NCBI GenBank assembly: GCA_031267645.1
Contig: JAIRYW010000026.1
Coordinates: 62,001-126,000, forward strand
Origin: Propionibacteriaceae bacterium
Lineage (GTDB): Bacteria; Actinomycetota; Actinomycetes; Propionibacteriales; Propionibacteriaceae
Direction: 5' to 3'
Length of the DNA stretch: 64,000 nt
This document shows positions 23,821 to 32,890 of the stretch, one piece after another. Position 1 is the stretch's first letter; every line of letters begins with the position of its first letter. The notes under the pieces are model-generated. The model was not told the origin of the DNA. It was given only the letters and a program-made list of their open reading frames with translations, and made no database searches. Both the position numbers and the translations under genes were made by a program.

Positions 23821-23905
23821 ACTTCCAGACGTGTTGGTGTTCTTGGACGCCAACGTGTTGGCCAAGCCGGTGACGACCGGGTGGGGGCCGCGTTGCGCGC
23901 GATGA
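23813..23905 (+). pseudogene. Truncated PIN-domain (VapC-like) toxin
   Basis: Starts MTELPDVLVFLDANVLAKPV, the first strand of a PIN nuclease with its first catalytic Asp. It then runs into a different sequence and stops after 30 codons; a toxin would be about 130. The ATG overlaps the antitoxin stop. The toxin was apparently lost by deletion, leaving the antitoxin. The following 165 bases to 24070 hold nothing recognisable. Confidence 0.7.
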
Positions 23906-24070
23906 CGGGGTAGGGGGCTGCGCTGTGTGGGTTCGACGGGTGGCTGTGCCGTACCGAACGACGGGTGTTCTGCGCTGTGAGGATTGACGGGTGATCAGTC
24001 GTGATGGGGTGGGGCCGTGATCTGTCGGGCCGGGGTCTGGCCAGCGGCAGCGGGCCTGGGCTAGGGCGGC

Positions 24071-25855
24071 TCAGGAGCAACGGGTACCGGGCTGCGGCAG
24101 GGCGTCGGACAGGAAATAGTCCCGCACCACCTGGTTCAAGCATTGGCTGTGGCCGGAGGCGTAGTTGGCGTGGCCGGGGCCGTCGTAGGTCACTAGGACG
24201 GCGGACTGGAGCTGGTCGGCCATGGTGACGGCGTGGATGTAGGGGGTGGCGGAGTCGCCGGTCGAGCCGATGACGACGATGGGGGCGGACCCCAGGCCGG
24301 TCAGATGGGGGGTGAGGGGGGCCCGGACCGGCCAGGTGACACAATCCAGGTCGGGGCCCATCAGGCGACCGAAGAGGGGGGCGTCTTGGCTGGCCCGGAT
24401 CCAATCGCGCAGGGCGGAGGTGACGCCGCGGTCGGGGGCGTCGAGGCAGGACACGGCGGTGAAACCGGCCAACAAGCCGGAGTAGGAGCCATCCGGGGAG
24501 CGGTCCCACAGCCGGTCGGCCGCTCGTAGCAGGGCGGCCCCGTCACCGGCCCGGGCCCGGCCTAAGACCTCGGTCAACTGAGGCCAAGCCGACTGGTCGT
24601 AGTAGAGGTATTGGGCGACGCCGATGGTGGCCAGGCTCTGGGTCAGCCAGCGCTGGCCGACCGCCAAAGGAGCTTGGTCGAGCTGGTCCAGCCAGAGGGT
24701 CAGGGAGTCCTTCCGCACCTCGGCCGGGCAACCGCTGCTGGCGCACCAAGCGTCGTATTGGTCGAAGGTCAGCTCGAAGCCGGCCGACTGCCGGACGGAG
24801 TCGTCGTCACTGATGTCGACGGCCGAGTCGAGCACCAGATGGCCGACCGACTGGGGGAAACGGTCGGCGTACATGGCCCCGATGTAGGTGCCGTACGAGA
24901 AACCGATGTAGTTGAGGCGGTCTTGGACCAGAAGCTGGCGCAGCAGGTCGAGGTCGGCCACCGTGTCGGCCGTCGAGACATGTTCCAGTAGCTCTCCGGA
25001 CATTTCCCAGCAAGCCCGCCCGAAGTCGGCCCGGGCCTGCAGCAGGGCGCGCCATTCGGCGTCGTCGTCCGGACTGGCGTCGAGCCCGAGCAGCCCGTCC
25101 AGAACGGCTCCGCCGGGGCAGACCACCGGCGTCGACTCCCCGACGCCGCGCGGATCCCAGCCCACCAGGTCGTACGCCTCCAACCCAGGCGGATGGAGCA
25201 GGGCGGCCAGGGAGCGCCCGCCGGCCCCCGGTCCGCCCGGGTTGACGAAGATGACTGAGCCGTCGCCGGATTGGCCTAGGCGGCGGAAGACGGCCAGGGT
25301 GATGGCCTGGCGGTCCGGTGCGGCCCAGTCCAGTGGGACCACCACCTGGGCGCAGAGGCCAGCCACCTCCTCGACCCGGCAGTCCCGCCAAGCCACGGTC
25401 TGCCTCTCGTAACGGGCCCGGCCCATGCCGGGCGGCGGGTCGACGAAGCCGGGCGGGCGGACGTCCGGCACGGCCAGCGCGGGACGGTCGGGCTGGTCGA
25501 CGTCCGCCACCGTCGGGGTCGGGGTCGCCCCGGAGGGGGTCGGGCTGGGTGCCGTGGCGGTCGGCGGCGTGGTCGGATCGTCACCGGCCAGGTCGGGAAC
25601 CAAGTGGAGGACGATGTACGCCACGATGGCGACCAGGGCCAGCAGGCCGAAGATCAAAGACACGATCTGGTTGGGCGTCAGCTTGATCCGGCCGAACCGG
25701 CCCCGGGAGCCGGCGGCGGAGTCAGGTGGCGTCGAACGGGCCCGAAGCCGGACCTGGGGCCGGCTCCGGGCGTCGGTCGGCCGGCGATGGGCCGGGCGGG
25801 GCGGCGGCTGAGGGTCGGGTGGTCTTGGGGGCGGTGTCCCGGGCGGGGTGGTCAC
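24071..25855 (-). CDS. Membrane-anchored alpha/beta hydrolase, tripeptidyl aminopeptidase (TAP) type
   Basis: 594 residues from GTG 25855, which overlaps the stop of the PSP1 gene (GTGA). The first ~75 residues are Pro/Arg-rich and cytoplasmic, followed by one membrane segment (IVSLIFGLLALVAIVAYIVL) and a Pro/Thr-rich linker. The hydrolase domain has the oxyanion segment VNPGGPGAGG, the nucleophile in YIGFSYGTYIGAMYAD, and a C-terminal TAP-like region with VIGSTGDSATPY and the His in YDGPGHANYASGHS. Its relatives are Streptomyces-type secreted peptidases (SlpD/E); it probably acts outside the membrane. Confidence 0.88.
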   Translation of the reverse strand: MTTPPGTPPPRPPDPQPPPRPAHRRPTDARSRPQVRLRARSTPPDSAAGSRGRFGRIKLTPNQIVSLIFGLLALVAIVAYIVLHLVPDLAGDDPTTPPTATAPSPTPSGATPTPTVADVDQPDRPALAVPDVRPPGFVDPPPGMGRARYERQTVAWRDCRVEEVAGLCAQVVVPLDWAAPDRQAITLAVFRRLGQSGDGSVIFVNPGGPGAGGRSLAALLHPPGLEAYDLVGWDPRGVGESTPVVCPGGAVLDGLLGLDASPDDDAEWRALLQARADFGRACWEMSGELLEHVSTADTVADLDLLRQLLVQDRLNYIGFSYGTYIGAMYADRFPQSVGHLVLDSAVDISDDDSVRQSAGFELTFDQYDAWCASSGCPAEVRKDSLTLWLDQLDQAPLAVGQRWLTQSLATIGVAQYLYYDQSAWPQLTEVLGRARAGDGAALLRAADRLWDRSPDGSYSGLLAGFTAVSCLDAPDRGVTSALRDWIRASQDAPLFGRLMGPDLDCVTWPVRAPLTPHLTGLGSAPIVVIGSTGDSATPYIHAVTMADQLQSAVLVTYDGPGHANYASGHSQCLNQVVRDYFLSDALPQPGTRCS

Positions 25856-26508
25856 GAGGGCTCCGGCGTCACGGTGTCCAGCGGACGCGGCTGGCGGCAA
25901 CGACCCTGGCAACAGGGTCGGGCTGGTCGGGCGGAGCCGAGCGAGGCGACTCCACCTGACGGCGCGCGGCGGGCGGGCCGGTCGGCCTGGTCCACCCGCT
26001 GAGGTGGGCTGGAGCGGTCGGTTTGGCGTGGTGGGCCGGCAGGGTCGGCCAGGGGGGATGGGCCGGACCGGTCGGGCGGTGGGTCCGGTGGGTCGGGCTC
26101 GAAGCGTAGACAGCACATCAGACGGCCGCACGACCCGGTCAAACGGTCGGGGTCGGTCCATTCGCTGAGGCGGCGGGCCAGGGCCACCGGGACCGGTTCG
26201 AGTCGGCCCAAGAAGGTGGCGCAGCACAGTTGACGGCCGCACAGGCCGAGGCCGCCCAACTGCTGGGCGGTCTCCCGCTCGCCGACCTGACGCATGTCGA
26301 TACGGCGGCGCAGGGCCTTGGCCAGGTCGATCACCAAGGCCCGGAAATCGACTCGCTGCGGCGCGGTGTAGACGATCCGCACCAGCGGGCCGAAGTCAGG
26401 GTCGTCCTCCTCCTCGACGGCCAGGACGCGCAATTTGAGGTCATGCCGCTCGATCAGGTCGGCCACCGTCCGCTCGGTCGCCCCGTCAGGCGTCCAACTC
26501 ACGCCCAT
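25852..26508 (-). CDS. PSP1/RicT-family protein, lacking the usual N-terminal part
   Basis: 218 residues. The conserved second half of the PSP1 domain is present: RVDFRALVIDLAKALRRRID, GGLGLCGRQLCCATFLG and TGSCGRLMCCLRFE, with the Cys pairs that bind Fe-S clusters in B. subtilis RicT/YaaT. The first ~100 residues expected in the family are absent. The frame is closed by the stop of the upstream gene (26548-26550), and no family N-terminus appears in the other frames. The tail after residue 145 is Pro/Arg-rich. The product may be shortened. Confidence 0.8.
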   Translation of the reverse strand: MGVSWTPDGATERTVADLIERHDLKLRVLAVEEEDDPDFGPLVRIVYTAPQRVDFRALVIDLAKALRRRIDMRQVGERETAQQLGGLGLCGRQLCCATFLGRLEPVPVALARRLSEWTDPDRLTGSCGRLMCCLRFEPDPPDPPPDRSGPSPLADPAGPPRQTDRSSPPQRVDQADRPARRAPSGGVASLGSARPARPCCQGRCRQPRPLDTVTPEPS

Positions 26509-26547
26509 CTCCGTTCGGACGGGCCGTCGGCGGGCGGCGGAGGCGGA

Positions 26548-27489
26548 TCACGGCTCGGTCGTTCCGGACGTGGGCGCGGCGGACTTGGCCTCTGACAAGG
26601 CGTGCCGGGCCGAGGTCGGAGGGAGGCCACCGTCGTTGGCACCGTCGTCGAACCGACCGTCGGACAGGGCGTGCCGGGCCGACGGCGTCGCCAACACCGT
26701 CGGCGCGGCCGGCGCCAAGACCGGTTCGACCGGCGTCAGGGGCTGGGCCAGGTCGGCCGGCAAAGCCAGCCAGGCCGGGGCCGACCGGGCCAACCACCCA
26801 GTCAGGCGACGTGCCGCCTGAGCGTTGTGTTCGCGGATCTCGGCGTTGGCCTCGACCTGGGCCCGATGGACCTGGTCGTCCAACCCGTCCAACTGCCGCA
26901 TCAGATCGTCTGCCTCCGCCGGCTCCAGCCTCAAAGCGGCCGGAGCGACGGTTTGGAGCAGCTTTTCGACGGCCTCGGCCAGGCCGTTCTGGACCGCCAA
27001 GCGCTGCGGGCCCAAGTCCCAGCCGGTCTGGTCGCCGGCCCGCCGCAGCCAAGCCTCGGCTTGGTCCAGCGAGTCGGCCGCCGGGCCGCTCAGAGTTCCC
27101 TGGGAGCGGTCGGACCGGTTGGCCGGGCGGAGGTCCGAGGCTGTGTCAGGTCTGACGACGGTGGCGGGGCGGTGCGAGGCCAAGTCCAAAGCCGTCCAAG
27201 GGCGCCACTGCTGGCCCGGGGCGCCAGGGGCGGCGGGCCGGCCCGGCCGGCCGGACAGCCAAGGCGACCCCCCGTCCGGCCCGGCCTCGGCGTCGCCACA
27301 GATCGAGTCCAACAGGCGGGCGATCAAGCGGTCCCGCTGGCGTAAGGCCGTCGACAGGTCGCGGCGGGCCCGTTCCACCGCCCGCAGGGACCGAGCCAGG
27401 CTGGCGCGCCAGGCCAAGGCGGCCAAGACCAGGGCCGAGGCCACGGTCAACAGACCTCCCAACACCAGCAAGACGACGCCGAGCGGCAT
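26548..27489 (-). CDS. LemA-like single-pass membrane protein
   Basis: 313 residues. One N-terminal membrane segment (VVLLVLGGLLTVASALVLAA) is followed by a helical region, RRDLSTALRQRDRLIARLLD, like the LemA signature. A long Gly/Ser/Arg-rich insert comes next, then EANAEIREHNAQAARRLTGW, the position where LemA has its second helix pair. The C-terminal 60 residues contain two SARHALS repeats. The function of LemA-type proteins is unknown. It precedes the PSP1 gene with a 39-base gap in the same frame. Confidence 0.6.
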   Translation of the reverse strand: MPLGVVLLVLGGLLTVASALVLAALAWRASLARSLRAVERARRDLSTALRQRDRLIARLLDSICGDAEAGPDGGSPWLSGRPGRPAAPGAPGQQWRPWTALDLASHRPATVVRPDTASDLRPANRSDRSQGTLSGPAADSLDQAEAWLRRAGDQTGWDLGPQRLAVQNGLAEAVEKLLQTVAPAALRLEPAEADDLMRQLDGLDDQVHRAQVEANAEIREHNAQAARRLTGWLARSAPAWLALPADLAQPLTPVEPVLAPAAPTVLATPSARHALSDGRFDDGANDGGLPPTSARHALSEAKSAAPTSGTTEP

Positions 27490-27606
27490 GGGCTTGGACC
27501 TCCTGAGGGTTATCCGGTCTGGTCGGGTCGTCCCGCCGGGGACTCCCCGTTGGTGGTGGGGCGGCCGGACCCGAGACTGGCTCGGGGCCGACTAGCCGGT
27601 CGAGCC

Positions 27607-28149
27607 TCAGGCCAGGCCGAGGTCGCGTAGATCGACGGCGTGGCGATAAGGCAGGCCTTGGGCTTCGATACGTTCCTTGGCGCCGGTGTCACGGTCGACG
27701 ATGACGGCCACTCCGACTGGCAGGCCGCCGGCTTCCCGGACGGCGTCGATGGCCTGTTGGACCGAGCCGCCGGTGGTCGAGGTGTCCTCCACCACCAGGA
27801 CGCGCCGGCCGGCCACCGGGGTGCCCTCGATCCGGCGCTGCAAACCGTGGGCCTTGTCCGACTTGCGCACCACGAAGGCGTCCAGGCGTTGGCCGTCGGC
27901 GGCGGCGGCGTGCAACATGGCGCCGGCCACCGGGTCGGCGCCCAGGGTCAGCCCGCCGACCGCTTCGAAGCTCCAGTCGTCCACCAGTTGGCGCATGACC
28001 CGGCCCACCAATGGGGCGGCGGCGCCGTCCAGGGTGATACGACGCAGATCGACGTAATAGTCGGCTTGACGGCCCGAGGCCAGCGTGACCTGGCCTCGTA
28101 CGATGGCGAGTTCCTTGATGGCGGCGATGAGACGGTCCCGGTCTGACAT
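27607..28149 (-). CDS. pyrE: Orotate phosphoribosyltransferase
   Basis: Converts orotate and PRPP to OMP in pyrimidine synthesis. 180 residues with GQVTLASGRQADYYVDLRR (orotate site), VGGLTLGADPVAGA, the catalytic-loop Lys pair around VVRKSDKAHG, and the PRPP motif VLVVEDTSTTGGS. ATG at 28149. It stands alone between the LemA-like gene and the pseudo-sortase; the trmH-type neighbour common in actinobacteria is not seen. Confidence 0.94.
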   Translation of the reverse strand: MSDRDRLIAAIKELAIVRGQVTLASGRQADYYVDLRRITLDGAAAPLVGRVMRQLVDDWSFEAVGGLTLGADPVAGAMLHAAAADGQRLDAFVVRKSDKAHGLQRRIEGTPVAGRRVLVVEDTSTTGGSVQQAIDAVREAGGLPVGVAVIVDRDTGAKERIEAQGLPYRHAVDLRDLGLA

Positions 28150-28411
28150 GCCGTCAGCCTAGTCCCACCGGGCTGGGCCGTGAGAGGGATCGGTGTCTGA
28201 CGGGGTGGCCCGGGGCGGTCTGGGTCTTCGGTCGGGTCCGAGGCCGGGGCGGTTTCAGTCTTCGGTCGGGCCGACGTCGATACGGTCTGGGTCTTCGGTC
28301 GGGCTCGAGGTCGGGACGGTCTCGGGCTCCAAGCGGGCCAGACGGCGGATCTCGGCCGGTCCAGGCGTCGGGGCGGCCGACCGCGCGACGAGGTCCGGGC
28401 CGCCCGACGGG
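28150..28411. other. Short-repeat intergenic stretch upstream of pyrE
   Basis: 262 bases containing several near-copies of GTCTTCGGTCGGG. The minus strand has an open frame (VARSAAPTPGPAEIRRLARL then SPTEDPDR repeats) with no start codon, perhaps the tail of a lost gene. Confidence 0.4.
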
Positions 28412-29587
28412 TCACTTCGGCCTGGCCTCGGTCAGGACGGCGATGCCGACGCTGCGGTCGCCGGTCGGCAAGAGGTCCTGGGCTGTGACCAGGGTCAGCA
28501 AGGACTGGGAGGGGATCAGATCCGCCCCCATCGGCACCGGGTCCAAGATGCCGGACTGGCGTCGGTCGACCGTCAGGTTTACGGGCGCGACGTCGATGAC
28601 GTAAGTCAAAACCTGGTAGGCGGTCTCGACCAGGACTAGATCGCCGGCTTGAAGTTCGAGCAGGCGGAAGAAGGGGCGTCCCGAGCCGAGGCGCTGGCCG
28701 ACCAGCACGCAGTTGCCGATTTGGCCGGGCGGGGTGGTGCCGGGGTACCAGCCGACGCCGCGGCGGAGCGCGACGCCGTCCACTCCTTCCAAGACGGGCA
28801 CGGCCCAGTCGGGGCCGAAGCGGGGCACTTTGAGCACGGCCACCGCCTGGCCGCTGGCGATGGTGGTGGCCCAAGCCCGGCGGGCCACTAGGTCGGCGGC
28901 CATGAAACCGCCCACCGCGGCGGCCAGGATCAGGACCGAACAGAGCAAGAGCCGGAAGGGGTGGCGGCGGACCGGAACGGCCGGGCCGCCCCCCAGCGGG
29001 GGGATGGCCGGGGTGATGTCAACCGGTTGGTGAGTCAGGCTGGACTCAGTCGGGGGGTTGGCCGGGTTGGATTCGGGCGGAGGGCCGGCCGGGACGACCC
29101 TGGCCGGCGGGACGGGCTCAGTCGGGGGGTTGGCCGGGGCGATGTCAGCCGATTGGTCGGTCGAGGTGAGTCCAACCGGCTGGCGAGTCGGGTTGGACTC
29201 AGACGGGAGGTCAGCCGGGACGACCCTGGCCGGTCGGACGGGCGGGACGGGCTCAGCCTGGGGGTTGGGCGGGCTGGATTCAGCCGGGCGGTCGGCCGGG
29301 ATGATCCTGGCCGATCGGACAGACGGGGCGGACTCGGTCGACCGGTCGGTCAGAGTGACTTCAGAAGAGCGGACGGGCGGGCTGGACTCGGTCGGGCGGA
29401 TGGTCGGGGTGGACTCGGCCGGGACGATCCAAGCTGGGCGGGCGGACGAGGGGGCCGGAACGACGGCGGCCGGCCGGGGCGGATCGGCGGCGGCCGGAGG
29501 CGAGTCGGCTGGCGGGGCGGCGGACCGCCCCTCGACAGGGCCCTCCGGTCGAGGCGATTGGTCCGGCGCGGCGCCGGGATTGATCAC
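28412..29587 (-). CDS. Sortase-E-fold membrane protein without catalytic His and Cys
   Basis: 391 residues from GTG 29587 (GGAG 8 bases upstream). Residues 1-200 are Pro/Ser/Thr-rich with repeated VVPA..ESNP and SSP units, followed by one membrane segment (LLLCSVLILAAAVGGFMAAD) and a sortase-like domain. In that domain GNCVLVGQRLGSGRPF stands where sortases have G-H-R, and LLTLVTAQDLLPTGDRSVGI where they have T-C and Arg. So His is Gln and Cys is Ala, while Arg is kept. It cannot act as a transpeptidase by the known mechanism; a binding or scaffold role is inferred. Confidence 0.82.
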   Translation of the reverse strand: MINPGAAPDQSPRPEGPVEGRSAAPPADSPPAAADPPRPAAVVPAPSSARPAWIVPAESTPTIRPTESSPPVRSSEVTLTDRSTESAPSVRSARIIPADRPAESSPPNPQAEPVPPVRPARVVPADLPSESNPTRQPVGLTSTDQSADIAPANPPTEPVPPARVVPAGPPPESNPANPPTESSLTHQPVDITPAIPPLGGGPAVPVRRHPFRLLLCSVLILAAAVGGFMAADLVARRAWATTIASGQAVAVLKVPRFGPDWAVPVLEGVDGVALRRGVGWYPGTTPPGQIGNCVLVGQRLGSGRPFFRLLELQAGDLVLVETAYQVLTYVIDVAPVNLTVDRRQSGILDPVPMGADLIPSQSLLTLVTAQDLLPTGDRSVGIAVLTEARPK

Positions 29588-29661
29588 AGCCACGGCTCCA
29601 TTCTGCCTCGATTGGGCCGCGGTCTCGTATCGTCCGGGCGGTCGGCGCGACGGGCCGGCGG

Positions 29662-30513
29662 TCAGCGGAAGCGGATCAGGCTTGGCGGCGGGGCCGGCGA
29701 GGGCTCGGCCTCGGCGTCGTCGAAGGGCTGGGCCCCGGCCAGCCAAGCGGTCAGCTCGGGTCCGCTCAATAGGCGGTACGGCCAGGGCGAACGAGCGGCC
29801 CGGCGGGCCAAACCGTCCAGCGGCAGAGCCGGTCCGGCCGACACCACCAGGTTGCCGAAACGGCGGCCCTTGAGGGTGCTGGACTCGATCGCCAAAGCGG
29901 TCGGGCCGACGCTGGTCACGATGCCGGCCACGACGCGGCGGGCGTGTTCGAAAGGGGCTTGGGCGGTCAGGTTCATGGCCAAGTACCCGGTTGGGCCGAT
30001 CACCCGGGCGACCTCGGCGAACCACTGTCGGCTGGTCAACTCGGCCGGCACCCGGGCGCCGCTGAAAGCGTCCACCACCACCAGGTCGGCGCTGGCGGCG
30101 GCTAATCCGGCCAGACCCTCGCGACCGGCCTGGGCCCGGACCTTGACGCCGCTCTGGCGGGGCAAGGGCACGACCGCTCGGACCGCCGCGGTCAGACCGA
30201 CGTCGGGTTCGAAGACGATCTGGGCCGAAGTCGGCCGGGTGGCGGCGACGTATCGGGGCAGGGTCAGACCGGCCCCGCCGACGTGCACCACGCGCAAACG
30301 CACTCCTGGCTCGGCCGACAGGTCGATCAGATCGGCCACCCGTTGGACGTAGTCGAATTCCAACCAGGTCGGATCGGCCGGATCGACGTACGACTGGTCG
30401 GTCCCGTCCACCCGCACGTACCAAGCCCCCGGCCGCTGACGGTCCGGCGTCAGACGGGGGTCAGGGCTGGTGACGGGTCCGCCCCGGGTGGGTGGGTCGG
30501 ATCGGCGGCCCAT
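29662..30513 (-). CDS. Spermidine synthase-like (SpeE-type) methyltransferase-fold protein
   Basis: 283 residues from ATG 30513; a TTG at 30573 would add 20 residues. The Rossmann core is seen in LRVVHVGGAGLTLPRYVAAT, IVFEPDVGLTAAV, a LVVVDAFSGARVP motif and the strand GYLAMNLTA. It resembles the stand-alone SpeE-like proteins of actinobacteria, which often do not make polyamines. FDYVQRVADLIDL precedes the core. The pseudo-sortase gene follows 74 bases downstream; EcsC-family and aat genes lie on the other side. Confidence 0.78.
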   Translation of the reverse strand: MGRRSDPPTRGGPVTSPDPRLTPDRQRPGAWYVRVDGTDQSYVDPADPTWLEFDYVQRVADLIDLSAEPGVRLRVVHVGGAGLTLPRYVAATRPTSAQIVFEPDVGLTAAVRAVVPLPRQSGVKVRAQAGREGLAGLAAASADLVVVDAFSGARVPAELTSRQWFAEVARVIGPTGYLAMNLTAQAPFEHARRVVAGIVTSVGPTALAIESSTLKGRRFGNLVVSAGPALPLDGLARRAARSPWPYRLLSGPELTAWLAGAQPFDDAEAEPSPAPPPSLIRFR

Positions 30514-30649
30514 CGTCAGGGTTCCGTCCGAGCGGAGGGAGATGAGTTGGACCGGTCCGGTGGTCTGTCGCAACGGGGCCCTGGTGACCGGCGTCCCGTC
30601 CGAGTGGGAGGAGGAGGGTCGGAGCGGCCGGATCGAGTCGGTGGGAGGC

Positions 30650-31360
30650 TCACGGAAGCGGGGGCGAGGGGCGCCGGTCGATCAGGTGGGCGCGGGCGCA
30701 GCGGGCCACGCGGGCGGTGGCGTAGGCGTCGCCGACGGCTCCGACCCCGCCGCCCAGGATGGGCGTCCGGCGGGCCAGGAAGCCGATCACGTCGATGGAG
30801 CCGAGATCGGCCAAGACCCAGTTCAACACCCGCTTGGCCACCTGGTTGGTCAGAGCCGGGTCGTGGACCGGCGCGGTCGCCACCGCCAGAGGGGTCGAGG
30901 GCAGCTCGCCCCGCTTGACCTGGCGGCGTAGCTCCTTCGGCCCCAGCAAGCACATGACGACGGCCGTGCGCACGCGCGGGTCGTCCAGGTCGTAACCGTG
31001 CAAATGGGCCACACAACCGATCAGGCGGGTCTGCACCATCACGACGCCGGCCAGGTTGGCGGGGGCGCCGACTATCGAGACCAATCCGCCGCCCAGATTG
31101 GTGACGAAACCTTGGGCCGAGGCCATGACGACGTGCCGCCGCACCAAAGACTCGATGGCGGCGTCGACGGTCCGATGGCGGCGCAGGGCCCGTTCGGCCG
31201 TTTGCCGGGCCGGGGGCAGACCGGTCGTGCCGTTCAGAGCCAGCTCGGTCAAACGCCGGAACCATTCGGCGAAGGCGTCGGGGGCCAGACGGGGCAGACC
31301 GGCCAGGGCGGACCCGGCCAGCTCGGTGGCGGCTCCCCGCACCAGACTACGAGCGGACAT
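30650..31360 (-). CDS. EcsC-family protein
   Basis: 236 residues from ATG 31360, with GAGGAGG in good position. The EcsC domain spans most of the protein: ALRRHRTVDAAIESLVRRHV, ASAQGFVTNLGGGLVSIVGA, PANLAGVVMVQTRLIGCVAH, then LHGYDLDDPRVRTAVVMCLL. The hydrophobic Gly-rich part may touch membranes. The function of the family in bacteria is poorly known. Divergent from aat. Confidence 0.85.
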   Translation of the reverse strand: MSARSLVRGAATELAGSALAGLPRLAPDAFAEWFRRLTELALNGTTGLPPARQTAERALRRHRTVDAAIESLVRRHVVMASAQGFVTNLGGGLVSIVGAPANLAGVVMVQTRLIGCVAHLHGYDLDDPRVRTAVVMCLLGPKELRRQVKRGELPSTPLAVATAPVHDPALTNQVAKRVLNWVLADLGSIDVIGFLARRTPILGGGVGAVGDAYATARVARCARAHLIDRRPSPPLP

Positions 31361-31472
31361 GGGCGACCTCCTCGCGGCCGAGTCTACTGGCCGGTCGACG
31401 ACGACTGGCCGATCTGGCGACGGCCGGCGACGGGGCGCCCCGGCCAGCGGGCCGAGGTGCGACGATGATGCC

Positions 31473-32180
31473 ATGCCCATGTTGGAGGTCTTCGGTCCGC
31501 CCCGGTCTTGGCCGGGGGAGGATCTGGTGGCCTTCTCGGATCGCTTCGACGCCGATCTGACGCTGGCGGCGTATCGCTCCGGGGTCTTCCCCATGCCGCT
31601 GCGGCAGGCTTTCTTCACCGACCGCATGGCTTGGTGGTCGCCGCTGCGGCGAGGCGTGCTGGAGGCCGGCGGGCTCAAGGTCAGCCGTTCCCTGCGCCAG
31701 TCGGCCCGGCGTTACCGAGTCACCTCCGACCAGGCCTTCGACCAGGTGGTGGCGGCCTGCGCCGAGCCGGATCGGCCGGGCGGCTGGATCGACGACGACG
31801 TCAGGGCGGTGTACGGGCGGCTGCACCGTCAGGGCGTGGCCCATTCAGTCGAGTGTTGGACCGCCGACGGGCGTCTGGCCGGAGGCTTGTACGGGGTCGG
31901 CCTGGGCGGCCTGTTCGCCGGCGAGTCGATGTTCCACCGCCCCGGCTACGGCCGCGACGCCTCCAAGGTGGCCCTGCTCGGGCTGGTCGAGCGGCTGACC
32001 GAGGACGGCCTCCCCCGCCTGATCGACGTCCAATGGGCCACCCCCCATCTAGTCAGCCTGGGCGTGGTCGAGATCGCCCGAGCGGCCTACCTGGCCCGGC
32101 TGGCCGAACTGATCGACTGGCCCGACCCGGTCTGGCCCGGTCCGTCGGCCGACGAGCCGACCGAGGGGCACGCGACATGA
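31473..32180 (+). CDS. aat: Leucyl/phenylalanyl-tRNA--protein transferase
   Basis: Adds Leu or Phe from aminoacyl-tRNA to the N-terminus of proteins bearing Arg or Lys, marking them for ClpS/ClpAP in the N-end rule. 235 residues from ATG 31473. AYRSGVFPMP, WWSPLRRGVLE, GGWIDDDV and GGLYGVGLGGLFAGESMFHR are the family signatures. It overlaps yigZ by 4 bases (ATGA). Confidence 0.93.
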   Translation: MPMLEVFGPPRSWPGEDLVAFSDRFDADLTLAAYRSGVFPMPLRQAFFTDRMAWWSPLRRGVLEAGGLKVSRSLRQSARRYRVTSDQAFDQVVAACAEPDRPGGWIDDDVRAVYGRLHRQGVAHSVECWTADGRLAGGLYGVGLGGLFAGESMFHRPGYGRDASKVALLGLVERLTEDGLPRLIDVQWATPHLVSLGVVEIARAAYLARLAELIDWPDPVWPGPSADEPTEGHAT

Positions 32181-32890
32181 ACCCCGAACAACAGTGTCAA
32201 TTTAATATTGACGTAGCCACGGGAGCGTCGGGCGCGCCGACCGTTCCACCTTCGACCGGCCAACTGCGCCCGAGCGCCGGTTGGCGGGCCGAGGGGGCGA
32301 CCGAGGTCAAGCGCTCCCGCTTCCTCGCCCTGGTCGGCCGAGCTGACGACGAGGCCGCGGCCAGGGCTTTGTTCGCCCACTGGCGTCAGCGCCACCCGGA
32401 CGCCCGACACCATTGCACGGCCCTGCTGGTGGACGCCGGGACGGGGCCGGCGACCCGGCGCAGCTCCGACGACGGAGAGCCGCCGGGCAGCGCCGGCGGG
32501 CCGATGCTGGCCGCCCTGGAAGGGTCCGGCCTGGTCAATCTGGCGGCGGTGGTGGCGCGCCACTTCGGTGGCGTCAAATTGGGCGTCGGCGGGTTGGTGC
32601 GGGCGTACGGAGAGGCGGTGGCCGAGCTGGTGGCCCAAGCCCCCCGGGTGGAGTTGGCCCAGCGCGAGGTTTGGCGGGTCGAGGTCGACCACGCCCAGGC
32701 CGGCCGTCTGACCGATCGCCTGACCCGGCGGGGGGCCGTCTTACTGGACCAGGCCTTCGGATCGGACCGGGTCTCGATCGAGGCCATGATCCCGCCCGAA
32801 CAGGATCCGGCCGCCCTGCTGGCGCAGTTGACCCAAGGCGCGCCGGCCCAGTTCTTGGGGTGGCGGACGGTCGAACTGCCCCTGACCTGA
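32177..32890 (+). CDS. yigZ: YigZ/IMPACT-family protein
   Basis: 237 residues with the UPF0029 N-terminal domain: KRSRFLALVGRADDEAAARA, HHCTALLVDAG, DDGEPPGSAGGPML and VARHFGGVKLGVGGLVRAYG. A C-terminal ferredoxin-like part follows. The first 35 residues are an extra, less GC-rich segment (NPEQQCQFNIDVATG). ATG at 32177 overlaps aat. The molecular role of YigZ is not established; translation-related binding is suggested by the eukaryotic IMPACT relatives. Confidence 0.9.
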   Translation: MNPEQQCQFNIDVATGASGAPTVPPSTGQLRPSAGWRAEGATEVKRSRFLALVGRADDEAAARALFAHWRQRHPDARHHCTALLVDAGTGPATRRSSDDGEPPGSAGGPMLAALEGSGLVNLAAVVARHFGGVKLGVGGLVRAYGEAVAELVAQAPRVELAQREVWRVEVDHAQAGRLTDRLTRRGAVLLDQAFGSDRVSIEAMIPPEQDPAALLAQLTQGAPAQFLGWRTVELPLT

